Assembly (NCBI RefSeq): GCF_029714945.1 | Contig: NZ_CP121634.1 | Span: 9,304,453-9,368,452 of the forward strand | DNA length: 64,000 nt | DNA from: Bradyrhizobium sp. CIAT3101 | GTDB lineage: Bacteria; Pseudomonadota; Alphaproteobacteria; Rhizobiales; Xanthobacteraceae | Reading direction: 5' to 3' | Shown: positions 9,064 through 17,115 of the stretch, in pieces | Layout: every line of letters begins with the position of its first letter | Numbering within the stretch: position 1 is the stretch's first letter | Notes under the pieces: model-generated | Told to the model about the DNA's origin: nothing | What the model saw: only the letters and a program-made list of their open reading frames with translations | Database searches by the model: none | Position numbers and translations under genes: made by a program

Positions 9064-9618
9064 TTGAACGCCATCGCCGAACTGAACGAACAGACCGACC
9101 GCTCGCTTCTCATCGTGGAGGACGACAAGCCGTTTCTGGAGCGCCTGTCGCGCGCCATGGAGACACGCGGCTTTGCGGTGACGTCATGTGACACGGTCTC
9201 CGATGGTCTCGCGCAGATCGGCAAGTCCGCACCGGCCTTCGCCGTGGTCGATCTTCGCCTCGGTGACGGCAACGGTCTCGACGTCGTCTCCGCGCTGAAG
9301 AAGAAGCGCCCCGAAGCCCGCGCCATCGTGCTGACCGGCTATGGCAACATCGCCACCGCCGTCACCGCGGTGAAGATGGGCGCGATCGATTATCTCTCGA
9401 AGCCCGCGGATGCCGACGACGTCGTCGCCGCGCTGCTCTCGACCAGCGCTGAAAAGTCCGAGCTGCCGGCGAACCCGATGTCGGCCGACCGCGTGCGCTG
9501 GGAACACATCCAGCGCATCTACGAAATGTGCAACCGCAACGTCTCGGAGACGGCGCGGAGGCTGAACATGCACCGCCGTACGCTGCAGCGCATTTTGGCC
9601 AAGCGCGCGCCGCGGTAG
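9064..9618 (+). CDS. regR: Response regulator RegR (RegA/PrrA/ActR family)
   Basis: This two-domain regulator has a receiver (LLIVEDD acidic pocket, phospho-acceptor in VVDLRLGDG, LTGYG, Lys in SKPAD) and a short Fis-like helix-turn-helix (NVSETARRLNMHRRTLQRIL). I place the start at the TTG at 9064. A strong GGAGAGAGG lies 8 bases upstream, the product is 184 residues, and the phosphorylated aspartate becomes Asp63, the number used for RegA of Rhodobacter. An upstream in-frame ATG at 9040 overlaps the ribosome site. It is the partner of RegS. Confidence 0.95.
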   Translation: MNAIAELNEQTDRSLLIVEDDKPFLERLSRAMETRGFAVTSCDTVSDGLAQIGKSAPAFAVVDLRLGDGNGLDVVSALKKKRPEARAIVLTGYGNIATAVTAVKMGAIDYLSKPADADDVVAALLSTSAEKSELPANPMSADRVRWEHIQRIYEMCNRNVSETARRLNMHRRTLQRILAKRAPR

Positions 9619-9642
9619 TTCCGCGATCGACAATCTCTCACC

Positions 9643-9749
9643 GTCACCCTGAGGTGGCCGCCCCTTGGGCGGCCCTCGAAGGGCGATGGCCCGGCTGCAT
9701 CGCGGCCGTGCATCCTTCGAGGCTCGCTGCGCTCGCACCTCAGGATGAC
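9643..9749. repeat. Family A palindromic repeat, copy A3
   Basis: The 107-bp element runs from GTCACCCTGAGGTGGC to CACCTCAGGATGAC and includes an internal GCATCCTTCGAGGCTCGC arm. It lies 24 bp after the regR stop, so it may sit in the regSR transcript end. Confidence 0.85.
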
Positions 9750-9763
9750 GGGACACAGATCTC

Positions 9764-9859
9764 GTAGGGTGGGCAAAGGCGCGAACCGCCGTGCCCACGT
9801 TTTCTATCCGATAATAATCGATAGGTTAGGTGGGCACGCTATCGCTTTGCCCACCCTAC
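9764..9859. repeat. Family B palindromic repeat, copy B1
   Basis: The 96-bp element has perfect 15-bp inverted termini (GTAGGGTGGGCAAAG / CTTTGCCCACCCTAC) and an inner GTGCCCAC / GTGGGCAC pair. It abuts family A copy A3. A second, longer-armed copy is at 23264-23361. Confidence 0.85.
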
Positions 9860-9881
9860 GGCACCTGCGTTTGCGGTGCAC

Positions 9882-10370
9882 CTACTCCCAAAAATCGGCG
9901 TGCCCCTGCGGATCGACCAGGCGGTTGATCCGCAACGCCGCCGCCATGCCGAAGCGCACCATCATCTGCTTGCGCGTGGCGGCTGCGATCTTGTGCTCGG
10001 GCGCCTCGCACTGCATGTGCGCGCCATAGGCGTCCGCGATGATCAGGCCGGTGCCCTCGGGGAAAATCTCGCAGGGCAGATCCTGCGTGAAGGCGAAGAA
10101 CAGCCGGTCGCAATGGGCGCGGTATTCGTGCCATTTCTGATCGGCGCGCAGATCCTCCACCGATGATTTGATCTCGACGATCCAGATCTCACCGCGCTCA
10201 TTCAGCGCGACGAGATCAGCGCGTCGCCCCGACGGCAGCGGCATTTCGCTGATGCAGGAAAAGCCGAGCGAGCGTAACAGCCGCGCCGTGCCGCGCGCGA
10301 TCGCGAGCGCCGTCTCGGACTGACGACGGTCCGGCGGCGGCACGAGGGCGATGCGGGCGGGGCTGTCCAT
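9882..10370 (-). CDS. MmcB-family DNA repair protein
   Basis: The 162-residue protein looks like MmcB, a small PD-(D/E)XK-like nuclease-fold protein. The probable active site is GRRADLVAL followed by IWIVEIKSS (Asp and the E-x-K pair). A conserved-looking C-terminal part, RKQMMVRFGMAAALRI, follows. In Caulobacter the mmcB gene belongs to the damage-induced set together with mmcA. The ATG at 10370 is the start. The gene is isolated, flanked by repeats on both sides, and I saw no obvious LexA box beside it. Confidence 0.85.
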   Translation of the reverse strand: MDSPARIALVPPPDRRQSETALAIARGTARLLRSLGFSCISEMPLPSGRRADLVALNERGEIWIVEIKSSVEDLRADQKWHEYRAHCDRLFFAFTQDLPCEIFPEGTGLIIADAYGAHMQCEAPEHKIAAATRKQMMVRFGMAAALRINRLVDPQGHADFWE

Positions 10371-10398
10371 GGGGGAGAGAGTAGCCGATTCCGTCTTC

Positions 10399-10530
10399 GT
10401 CGTCCTGGCGAAAGCCAGGACCCATTACCCCAAGCGGTCGTTGTCGCGTGGGCAGCCAACCACGAGCCTTCGCCAAACTCCTCCCTGGGGTAATGGGTCC
10501 TGGATCTGCGCTTCGCTTGTCCAGGACGAC
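10399..10530. repeat. Family C palindromic repeat, copy C1
   Basis: The 132-bp element has outer arms GTCGTCCTGG / CCAGGACGAC and a nested inner pair, GGACCCATTACCCC / GGGGTAATGGGTCC. The whole could fold as a long hairpin. A related element is at 12327-12473. Confidence 0.8.
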
Positions 10531-10614
10531 ACCTAGAACGCGGGAACCACGCCAGCTCAAATCACTTATCACGCAGCCGCCGCTCCTCGGCGGAACCACC
10601 GAGGCCGCGCGCGC

Positions 10615-12312
10615 ATGATCGACGATCTCTGGTACAAGAACGCCATCATCTATTGCCTCTCCGTCGGCACCTATATGGACGCCGATGGCGACGGTGTCGG
10701 CGATTTCAAGGGACTGTTGCGCCGGCTTGATTATCTGCACGGTCTCGGCATCACCACGATCTGGCTGATGCCGTTCCAGACCTCGCCGGGCCGCGATGAC
10801 GGCTACGACATCGCCGATTATTACAGCGTCGATTCCCGCTACGGCACGCTCGGCGATTTCGTCGCGTTCACCCATGGCTGCAAGCAGCGCGGCATCCGCG
10901 TCATCATCGACCTCGTCGTCAACCACACCTCCGACCAGCATCACTGGTTCAAGGAAGCGCGCCGCGACAGGAACTCGCCCTATCGCGACTGGTATGTGTG
11001 GTCCGACAAGAAGCCGGCCAACGCCAACAAGGGCATGGTGTTTCCCGGCGTGCAGAAATCGACCTGGACGCGCGACAAGCACGCCGGCGCCTGGTTCTTC
11101 CACCGCTTCTACGATTTCCAGCCCGATCTCAACACGTCGAACCCGCATGTGCAGGCGGAGATTTTGAAGATCATGGGCTTCTGGATCCAGCTCGGCGTCT
11201 CCGGCTTCCGCATGGACGCCGTGCCGTTCGTGATCTCGACCAAGGGCGCCAAGGTGACGAGGCCGGTCGAGCAGTACGACATGCTGCGCAGCTTCCGCGA
11301 ATTCCTGCAATGGCGGGAGGGTGACGCGATCATCCTGGCCGAAGCCAATGTGCTGCCGGAAACGGACATGGAGTATTTCGGCCGCGACGCAGACCGCATG
11401 CACATGATGTTCAACTTCCACGTCAACCAGCATCTGTTCTATGCGCTGGCTTCCGGCGACTCACGACCTCTGGCCAAGGCGTTGAAAGCGACAAAGCCAC
11501 GGCCGGCTTCGGCGCAATGGGGCCTGTTCCTGCGCAATCACGACGAGCTCGATCTCGGACGCCTGACCAAGGCACAGCGCGAGACCGTGTTCAACGCATT
11601 TGGTCCCGACAAGGACATGCAGCTCTACGATCGCGGCATCCGCCGCAGGCTTGCGCCGATGCTCGGCGGCGATCGCAGGCGGCTCGAGCTTGCCTACAGC
11701 CTGATGTGCACGCTGCCGGGGACGCCCGTGATCCGCTACGGCGACGAGATCGCGATGGGCGACGATCTCTCGCTGCCCGAACGCAACTGCGCGCGCACGC
11801 CGATGCAATGGTCGACCGAACCCAATGGCGGCTTCACCAAGAACAGCAAGCCGGCCAATCCCGTCATCGACACGGGGCCTTACGGCTACGAGCACGTCAA
11901 CGTCGCCAGACAGCGGCGCGATCCGAATTCGATGCTGAACTGGACCGAGCGCATCGTCCGCATGCGCAAGGAGGTGCCCGAAATCGGCTGGGGCGACTTT
12001 GCGATCATCCCGACCCGCGATCCGGCCGTGTTCATCATCCGCTATGACTGGCGCAGCAATTCGGTGCTGTTCGTGCATAACCTCGACGAGAAGCCGCGCG
12101 AGACGGCATTCTCGGCCGGCCTGCCCGGCGATGCCGGCGAGCACCTGATCAACCTGCTCGCGGAAGACCACAGCCACGCCGACAAGCGCGGCCAGCACCG
12201 CATTGTGCTGGAGCCCTATGGCTATCGCTGGTACCGCGTCGGCGGGCTGGATTATTTGCTGAAGCGGAGCGATGTCGACGCGACGACGGTGAGGAAGGGG
12301 CGCACACGTTAG
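10615..12312 (+). CDS. GH13 alpha-amylase family enzyme, trehalose synthase-like
   Basis: The 565-residue (beta/alpha)8-barrel glucosidase has the four GH13 signatures: DLVVNHTSD (98-106), GFRMDAVP with nucleophile Asp201, ILAEANV with acid/base Glu243, and FLRNHDEL with Asp310. The opening WYKNAIIYCLSVGTYMDADGDGVGD resembles trehalose synthase (TreS), where maltose and trehalose are interconverted. However, YCLSVGTY differs from the usual YELHVRSF/YQIYPRSF, and no maltokinase domain follows. It acts in the cytosol. It is convergent with the second GH13 gene, which suggests a shared role in trehalose or glucoside use. Exact substrate uncertain. Confidence 0.88.
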   Translation: MIDDLWYKNAIIYCLSVGTYMDADGDGVGDFKGLLRRLDYLHGLGITTIWLMPFQTSPGRDDGYDIADYYSVDSRYGTLGDFVAFTHGCKQRGIRVIIDLVVNHTSDQHHWFKEARRDRNSPYRDWYVWSDKKPANANKGMVFPGVQKSTWTRDKHAGAWFFHRFYDFQPDLNTSNPHVQAEILKIMGFWIQLGVSGFRMDAVPFVISTKGAKVTRPVEQYDMLRSFREFLQWREGDAIILAEANVLPETDMEYFGRDADRMHMMFNFHVNQHLFYALASGDSRPLAKALKATKPRPASAQWGLFLRNHDELDLGRLTKAQRETVFNAFGPDKDMQLYDRGIRRRLAPMLGGDRRRLELAYSLMCTLPGTPVIRYGDEIAMGDDLSLPERNCARTPMQWSTEPNGGFTKNSKPANPVIDTGPYGYEHVNVARQRRDPNSMLNWTERIVRMRKEVPEIGWGDFAIIPTRDPAVFIIRYDWRSNSVLFVHNLDEKPRETAFSAGLPGDAGEHLINLLAEDHSHADKRGQHRIVLEPYGYRWYRVGGLDYLLKRSDVDATTVRKGRTR

Positions 12313-12326
12313 CCGCACACACCGTC

Positions 12327-12473
12327 GTCGTCCCGGCGAAGGCCGGGACCCATAACCACTGGGCGACATTTGGCGAAGACTCGTCGTTCGGTACTCCGAC
12401 CAATCGCGACAGATGGATCACGCGGTATGGGTCCCGGCCCCCCGTGCGCAATTGCGCACTAGGCCGGGACGAC
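12327..12473. repeat. Family C palindromic repeat, copy C2
   Basis: Outer arms GTCGTCCCGGC / GCCGGGACGAC enclose a 147-bp element with an inner GGGACCCAT / ATGGGTCCC pair. It fills the gap between the two convergent GH13 genes and may stop both transcripts. Confidence 0.8.
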
Positions 12474-12507
12474 ACTGGAGAACGACGCTAACGCCTTACC
12501 CTTCCGT

Positions 12508-14109
12508 TCAGGCCGGCGGCTCGATGATCACACCCTCATTGCCCCGCAAATCCAGCACGCCCTCCAGCCGCTCGCCCTCGCGATCCAGGAACGTCGACAG
12601 CAGGATCTCGCTGCCGAAACGGATCGCGCTGGTGGTGACCGCGATCGGCTCGGGGCCGAGATTGAGCACGATGATGAGCGTCCTGTCCTCGGCCTCGCGG
12701 CGATAGACCAGCAGATCGCCTTGCGCGGCGATCGGATGATAGTCGCCGGCGACCAGCGCGGGTGAATTCTTCCGCAACTCAATCAGGCGCTTGTACAGGC
12801 TCAGGATCGAGCGCGTGTCGGCCTCGAGGTTGACGACGTTTTCGTGGATGTGATCCTCCGGCAGCGGCAGCCACGGCCTCGCTTCCGAGAAGCCGGAGAA
12901 ATCGGACGAATCCCATTGCATCGGCGTGCGGCAGCCGTCGCGCCCCACCCCGATGCCGGGCACGTTTTTCTCGAACGGGTCCTGCACATCCTCGGGCGCG
13001 ATCGCGAGCTGATGCATGCCGATCTCGTCGCCGTAATAGAGCGTGGGCGTACCGCGCAAGGTCAGCAGCAGCATCGCGGCGACACGGGCCTGCTCCGGCC
13101 CGACGCGGCTGGCGACGCGCGGGCGATCGTGATTGCCGAGCACCCAGTTCGGCCACGCGCCCCTGGGCAGCGCCTTCTCGTAGTCATCGATGATCTTTTC
13201 GATCGAGCGCGCACTCCAGAAGGTCGAGAGCAGCGCGAAATTGAACGGCATCTGCGCGCCGGTGAGATCGTTGCCGTAATAGGCCATCAGACGATGCAGC
13301 GGCAGATAGACCTCGCCGATCAGCACGCGCGCGCCAAAGGCATCGGTGACGCGCCGCATCTCGGCGATGACATCGAACACCTCCGGCTGGTCGGTGGAAT
13401 ATTGGGTGAGGATTCTTTCGTTCGGCGGCCGCCCCTCGACATAATGCGGGTTGGGCGGATTGTCGCGGAACTCGGCATCCTTGATCAGGTGCCAGATCAC
13501 GTCGACGCGAAAGCCGTCGACGCCCTTCTCCAGCCAGAACCGCATCACGTCGTAGATCGCGGCGCGCACCTCCGGATTGCGCCAGTTCAGGTCGGGCTGC
13601 TGCGCGAGGAAGGCGTGGTAGTAGTATTGGCCGGTCGCGGCGTCGACCTGCCATGCGCTGCCGCCGAACTCGGACAGCCAGTTGTTCGGGACGCCGCCAT
13701 CGGGGGCCGGATCGCGCCAGATGTACCAGTCGCGCTTGGGATTATCGCGCGAGGCGCGGCTCTCGATGAACCATGAATGCTGGTCGGAGGTGTGGTTCGG
13801 CACGAGGTCGAGGATCAGCTTCAGACCATGGTCATGCGCGGCCGCGAGCAGCGCATCGAAATCGGCCATCGTGCCGAACAGCGGATCGATGCCGGTATAG
13901 TCGGAGATGTCATAGCCGAAATCGGCCATCGGCGACGGGAAGACCGGCGACAGCCAGATCGCGTCGACGCCGAGCGATTTCACGTAAGCAAGACGCCGCA
14001 AAATGCCGGCGAGATCGCCAACGCCGTCGCCGTCACTGTCCTGAAAGGAGCGCGGATAGATCTGATAGAAGATGCCGTCGCGCCACCAGTTCTCGCTGCC
14101 CTGAGCCAT
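12508..14109 (-). CDS. Alpha-glucosidase, GH13 family
   Basis: The 533-residue enzyme opens with WWRDGIFYQIYPRSFQDSDG and carries DLVPNHTSD, GFRVDVIW with nucleophile Asp203, LIGEVYLP with Glu266 and VLGNHDRP with Asp328. This is typical of oligo-1,6-/alpha-glucosidases of the AglA type, which hydrolyse maltose, sucrose or trehalose-like glucosides in the cytosol. Start ATG 14109 (MAQGSENWW) has GGTGGGG upstream; an in-frame start 22 codons earlier is less likely. It is convergent with the trehalose synthase-like gene. Confidence 0.92.
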   Translation of the reverse strand: MAQGSENWWRDGIFYQIYPRSFQDSDGDGVGDLAGILRRLAYVKSLGVDAIWLSPVFPSPMADFGYDISDYTGIDPLFGTMADFDALLAAAHDHGLKLILDLVPNHTSDQHSWFIESRASRDNPKRDWYIWRDPAPDGGVPNNWLSEFGGSAWQVDAATGQYYYHAFLAQQPDLNWRNPEVRAAIYDVMRFWLEKGVDGFRVDVIWHLIKDAEFRDNPPNPHYVEGRPPNERILTQYSTDQPEVFDVIAEMRRVTDAFGARVLIGEVYLPLHRLMAYYGNDLTGAQMPFNFALLSTFWSARSIEKIIDDYEKALPRGAWPNWVLGNHDRPRVASRVGPEQARVAAMLLLTLRGTPTLYYGDEIGMHQLAIAPEDVQDPFEKNVPGIGVGRDGCRTPMQWDSSDFSGFSEARPWLPLPEDHIHENVVNLEADTRSILSLYKRLIELRKNSPALVAGDYHPIAAQGDLLVYRREAEDRTLIIVLNLGPEPIAVTTSAIRFGSEILLSTFLDREGERLEGVLDLRGNEGVIIEPPA

Positions 14110-14282
14110 CTCGGAAACCCCACCCGGAAATCTGTGCCTCGCGCGAGAGAACGCGGAAGCAACGTCCCGGTTCAAACCAGCAGCCGAATTGGGACGGCCG
14201 TGTGACGGCGGGGGCGGCTGTTCCGCCGGCGGACCACGACTATTTTGCTTGGCGGCGCAGCAAAAATCGGCATTGTGGCGCC

Positions 14283-14954
14283 ATGACCGAGCAAAGCGAC
14301 ACCCAACAGGCCAAGGCCGGCGCGATCATCGTCCCCGTGACGCCGTTCGAGCAGAATTGCACCATCATCTGGGACGAGCCCGGCAAGAAGGCCGTGGTGA
14401 TCGACCCCGGCGGCGACGTGCCGAAGATCCTCGAGGCGATCAAGCAGACCGGTGTCACCGTCGAGAAGATCTGGCTGACCCACGGCCACATCGACCATGT
14501 CGGCGGCGCGGCCGAATTGCGCGATGCGCTGAAGGTGCCGATCGAGGGTCCGCATGTCGCGGACAAATACCTGCTCGACAGCGTCGTCGAGAGCGGCGCG
14601 CGCTTCGGCATGACGGGCGGGCGCAATTTCGAGCCGGACCGCTGGCTCGACGAGGGCGACACCGTCTCGATCGGCGCGTTGAAATTCGACATCCTGCATT
14701 GCCCCGGCCACTCGCCGGGCAGCGTGGTGTTCTTCAACAAGGATCTGCGCTTTGCCCATGTCGGCGACGTCTTGTTCGCGGGCTCGGTCGGGCGCACCGA
14801 TCTGCCCGGCGGCAGTCACGCCACGCTGATCAACTCGATCATGACGAAGCTGCTGCCGCTCGGCGACGATGTCGGCTTCATCTGCGGCCACGGCGCCGGT
14901 TCGAGCATCGGCCAGGAGCGGATGACCAATCCGTTCATCACCGGCGAGATGTGA
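14283..14954 (+). CDS. MBL-fold metallo-hydrolase (glyoxalase II-like)
   Basis: The 223-residue protein has the metallo-beta-lactamase core THGHIDHVGG (HxHxDH), CPGHSPGS, HVGDVLFAGSVGRTD and the last metal ligand in ICGHGAGS. This layout matches short glyoxalase II-like or YcbL-like hydrolases acting on thioesters. I take the ATG at 14283 (MTEQSDTQQ). The frame is open for about 170 codons upstream, but that part is antisense to the alpha-glucosidase gene and has no protein-like features. Confidence 0.92.
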   Translation: MTEQSDTQQAKAGAIIVPVTPFEQNCTIIWDEPGKKAVVIDPGGDVPKILEAIKQTGVTVEKIWLTHGHIDHVGGAAELRDALKVPIEGPHVADKYLLDSVVESGARFGMTGGRNFEPDRWLDEGDTVSIGALKFDILHCPGHSPGSVVFFNKDLRFAHVGDVLFAGSVGRTDLPGGSHATLINSIMTKLLPLGDDVGFICGHGAGSSIGQERMTNPFITGEM

Positions 14955-14957
14955 GTT

Positions 14958-15323
14958 TTATTCCGCGGCGTCTGCGAGCGCCGCGGTCTCGCCGAGATTG
15001 CGCTCGCCCCACTCGCGGATCGCGGCGACCACTGGCACAAAGCTCTTGCCCTTGCGGGTCAGGCGATACTCGACCTTCGGCGGCACCTCGCCAAAATCCT
15101 TGCGGTCGATCAGTCCGCTCGCGGTCAGGGCTTTGAGCTCGCGGCTGAGCACGCGCGGGGTGATCTCCGCGCTGCCTGACGTGCCGCGCAGCAAGCCGCT
15201 GCGGATCTCGCCATAGCGGCGCGGGCCGTCCTTGAGATCCCAGACGATGCGCAGCTTGTACTTGCCGCTGATCATCTTTTGAAAGGCTGCGACCGGACAG
15301 GCGCGCACGGGAGCTTTTGCCAT
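14958..15323 (-). CDS. HxlR-family winged-helix transcriptional regulator
   Basis: The 121-residue HxlR protein has an early Cys9 (APVRACPVAAF), GKYKLRIVWDLKDGPRRYGEI and the recognition region ITPRVLSRELKALTASGLIDR. A strong GGGGAGGAGA ribosome site precedes the ATG at 15323. The single early cysteine may make it thiol- or quinone/aldehyde-responsive, as reported for some HxlR members. It is divergent from the small gene at 15510-15815 and probably controls it through the 186-bp shared region. Confidence 0.92.
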   Translation of the reverse strand: MAKAPVRACPVAAFQKMISGKYKLRIVWDLKDGPRRYGEIRSGLLRGTSGSAEITPRVLSRELKALTASGLIDRKDFGEVPPKVEYRLTRKGKSFVPVVAAIREWGERNLGETAALADAAE

Positions 15324-15347
15324 GTCGTCTCCTCCCCTTTTTGTTCT

Positions 15348-15395
15348 GACGCGTTTTCTTGACGCGAACCGGGATCCACTTCGCTTGAAAACGCT
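15348..15395. repeat. Family E 48-bp repeat, copy E1
   Basis: The element begins GACGCGTTTTCTT and ends TCGCTTGAAAACGCT, so GCGTTTTC / GAAAACGC form inverted ends. A copy with four mismatches lies at 46119-46166. This one sits directly upstream of the HxlR gene. Confidence 0.8.
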
Positions 15396-15509
15396 ACGGC
15401 AGGAAGGATAGGAGCAACGGCGAAAAAGTCCATACTATCAATTTTGTCCGTACTTGCAGGATGGCTCACAAGCCGCAGATGATGGTGCACAGCGAACAGG
15501 GAGCGTCAC

Positions 15510-15815
15510 ATGAAGCACTTCATGATCAAGTACGAATTCAAGAACGGCACGACGGAGGCCTGGCACCAGGAGATCGGCCGCTTCATCAAGGCGATCGACA
15601 ACGATCCGGAGCTGAAAGGGCGGATCGGCTACCGCGTCCTGAAGAACCGCGACGACGGCCATTACTTCCATCTCGCCAGCGTCACTGATGAGGCCGCGCA
15701 GAAGACGCTGCAGTCGCGCGACTTCTTCAAGGCCTATGCGGAAATGACGCGGAAGGTGGCGGCCGGCGGCGAGGTGACGGCGACGCCGATCGAGATGATC
15801 GACGCGACGGCCTGA
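15510..15815 (+). CDS. Small protein resembling dimeric barrel monooxygenases
   Basis: The 101-residue cytosolic protein begins MKHFMIKYEFKNGTTEAWH. It has the strand-helix pattern and the SRDFFKAYAEMTRKVAAGGE helix seen in ABM/Dabb ferredoxin-like barrel proteins. A GGGAG ribosome site precedes the ATG. Its divergent arrangement with an HxlR regulator suggests it is the regulated target, perhaps in quinone or aldehyde handling. The fold assignment is by general appearance; function unknown. Confidence 0.8.
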   Translation: MKHFMIKYEFKNGTTEAWHQEIGRFIKAIDNDPELKGRIGYRVLKNRDDGHYFHLASVTDEAAQKTLQSRDFFKAYAEMTRKVAAGGEVTATPIEMIDATA

Positions 15816-15816
15816 C

Positions 15817-16974
15817 CTACTTCATCAATCCCGCAGCCGACAGCGCGCGCGTGATGATCTGGCCGAGATCGAAACCCCGGGATTGCTCGCGCTTCGGCTC
15901 GGCCTGTTCGTCAGCGACCTTCGCACGGATGGTGCGGGCAAGATGTGGCGCGGGCGAACGCGCCAACTTGGCGTCGGCCTTCTTCGCGTCCTGAACCCAG
16001 CCGGTGAGACCGAAGAACTTTGCGATGTGATAGGACGAGGAAATGCCGGCCTCGATCAGGAACGCGCCTTCGACGCCGTAGCGCTGATCGTTGTCGGCAA
16101 GGCCCAGCGGCGTGCCGTGCGCCATCCCGGTGATGGCGTAGAATTCGACCAGCGTCTCGCCGTCCTTGTTCCACCATGCCTGGCGCGGATAGCCGTCGAC
16201 ATTGGTCTCGGCCATCGGCGCCATCGGCAGATCGTGCAGATCGAGCCACTGCTTGACGATCTCGTTGGCATTGCCGGGATTGACGGTGCGATCGGCGCTG
16301 CCGTGCCACACCGACACCTTCGGCCAGGGCCCGCGATGATGGGACGCCCGCCGCACGAAATCGCCGAGCTCGCGCTCGGGCCGCGCTGGGGAATGGAACA
16401 TGCCGTCCAGCGCTTCGCGCAGATTCGACGCGATGCCGTAAGGAAGGCCCGCGATGATCGCGCCGGCCGCGAACACTTCCGGATAGGTCGCGAGCATCAC
16501 CGAGGCCATGCCGCCGCCGGCGGAGAGACCGGTGATGAAGATGCGCCGGGGATCGATCCGGTGCGCCCCGACCATATGCGCGATCATCTCGCGGATCGAA
16601 CGCGCCTCGCCGCTTTCGCGCGCGGTGTCTTCCGGATTGAACCAGTTGAAGCAGGTGTTGCCGTTGTTGACGCGCTGCTGCTCGGGCATCACCAGCGCAA
16701 AGCCGTAGTGGCGCGCGAGCGTCGACCAGCCTGCGCCGAGATCGTAAGCCGCTGCCGTCTGGCCGCAGCCGTGCAGCACGACGACGAGCGCGCGCGGCTT
16801 CTGCAATTGCGCCGGCACGAACGCGAACATGCGCAAGGCGCCGGGATTGTCACCGAAGTCCGTGACTTCCTGCAGCGGGCTGGACGCGTCGGTGCTCACG
16901 CCAAAATCGGGCAAGCGCAGACCATCCATCCTTGGCAGATGTCTCAAGAGGTCGACATTACGGGCTAGCGACAC
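15817..16974 (-). CDS. PHB depolymerase-type esterase
   Basis: The protein is an alpha/beta hydrolase of the LpqC/PHB-esterase group: oxyanion HGCGQ, then MPEQQRVNNGNTCFNWFNP, nucleophile box GLSAGGGM, Asp in WHGSADRTVNP and catalytic His in GMAHGTPLG. I choose the GTG at 16974 (MSLARNVDLL, 385 residues) because AGGA lies 8 bases upstream; a TTG at 17001 and an ATG at 16929 are alternatives. Substrates in this group include feruloyl esters and short polyesters. No export signal is evident. Convergent with the gene at 15510. Confidence 0.88.
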   Translation of the reverse strand: MSLARNVDLLRHLPRMDGLRLPDFGVSTDASSPLQEVTDFGDNPGALRMFAFVPAQLQKPRALVVVLHGCGQTAAAYDLGAGWSTLARHYGFALVMPEQQRVNNGNTCFNWFNPEDTARESGEARSIREMIAHMVGAHRIDPRRIFITGLSAGGGMASVMLATYPEVFAAGAIIAGLPYGIASNLREALDGMFHSPARPERELGDFVRRASHHRGPWPKVSVWHGSADRTVNPGNANEIVKQWLDLHDLPMAPMAETNVDGYPRQAWWNKDGETLVEFYAITGMAHGTPLGLADNDQRYGVEGAFLIEAGISSSYHIAKFFGLTGWVQDAKKADAKLARSPAPHLARTIRAKVADEQAEPKREQSRGFDLGQIITRALSAAGLMK

Positions 16975-17115
16975 GGCAAATTCCTGGTGGGCGGCTTTCA
17001 ACGTTTACCCAGACCAGATAGTTGCTGCAGTGCAAAATGAAAAGACCGTGTGCTTTCGGCCCCGCGCGAATCGCGCAAAAACCCGCAGATTTCCGCACGT
17101 ATTAACCGCAGTGCC

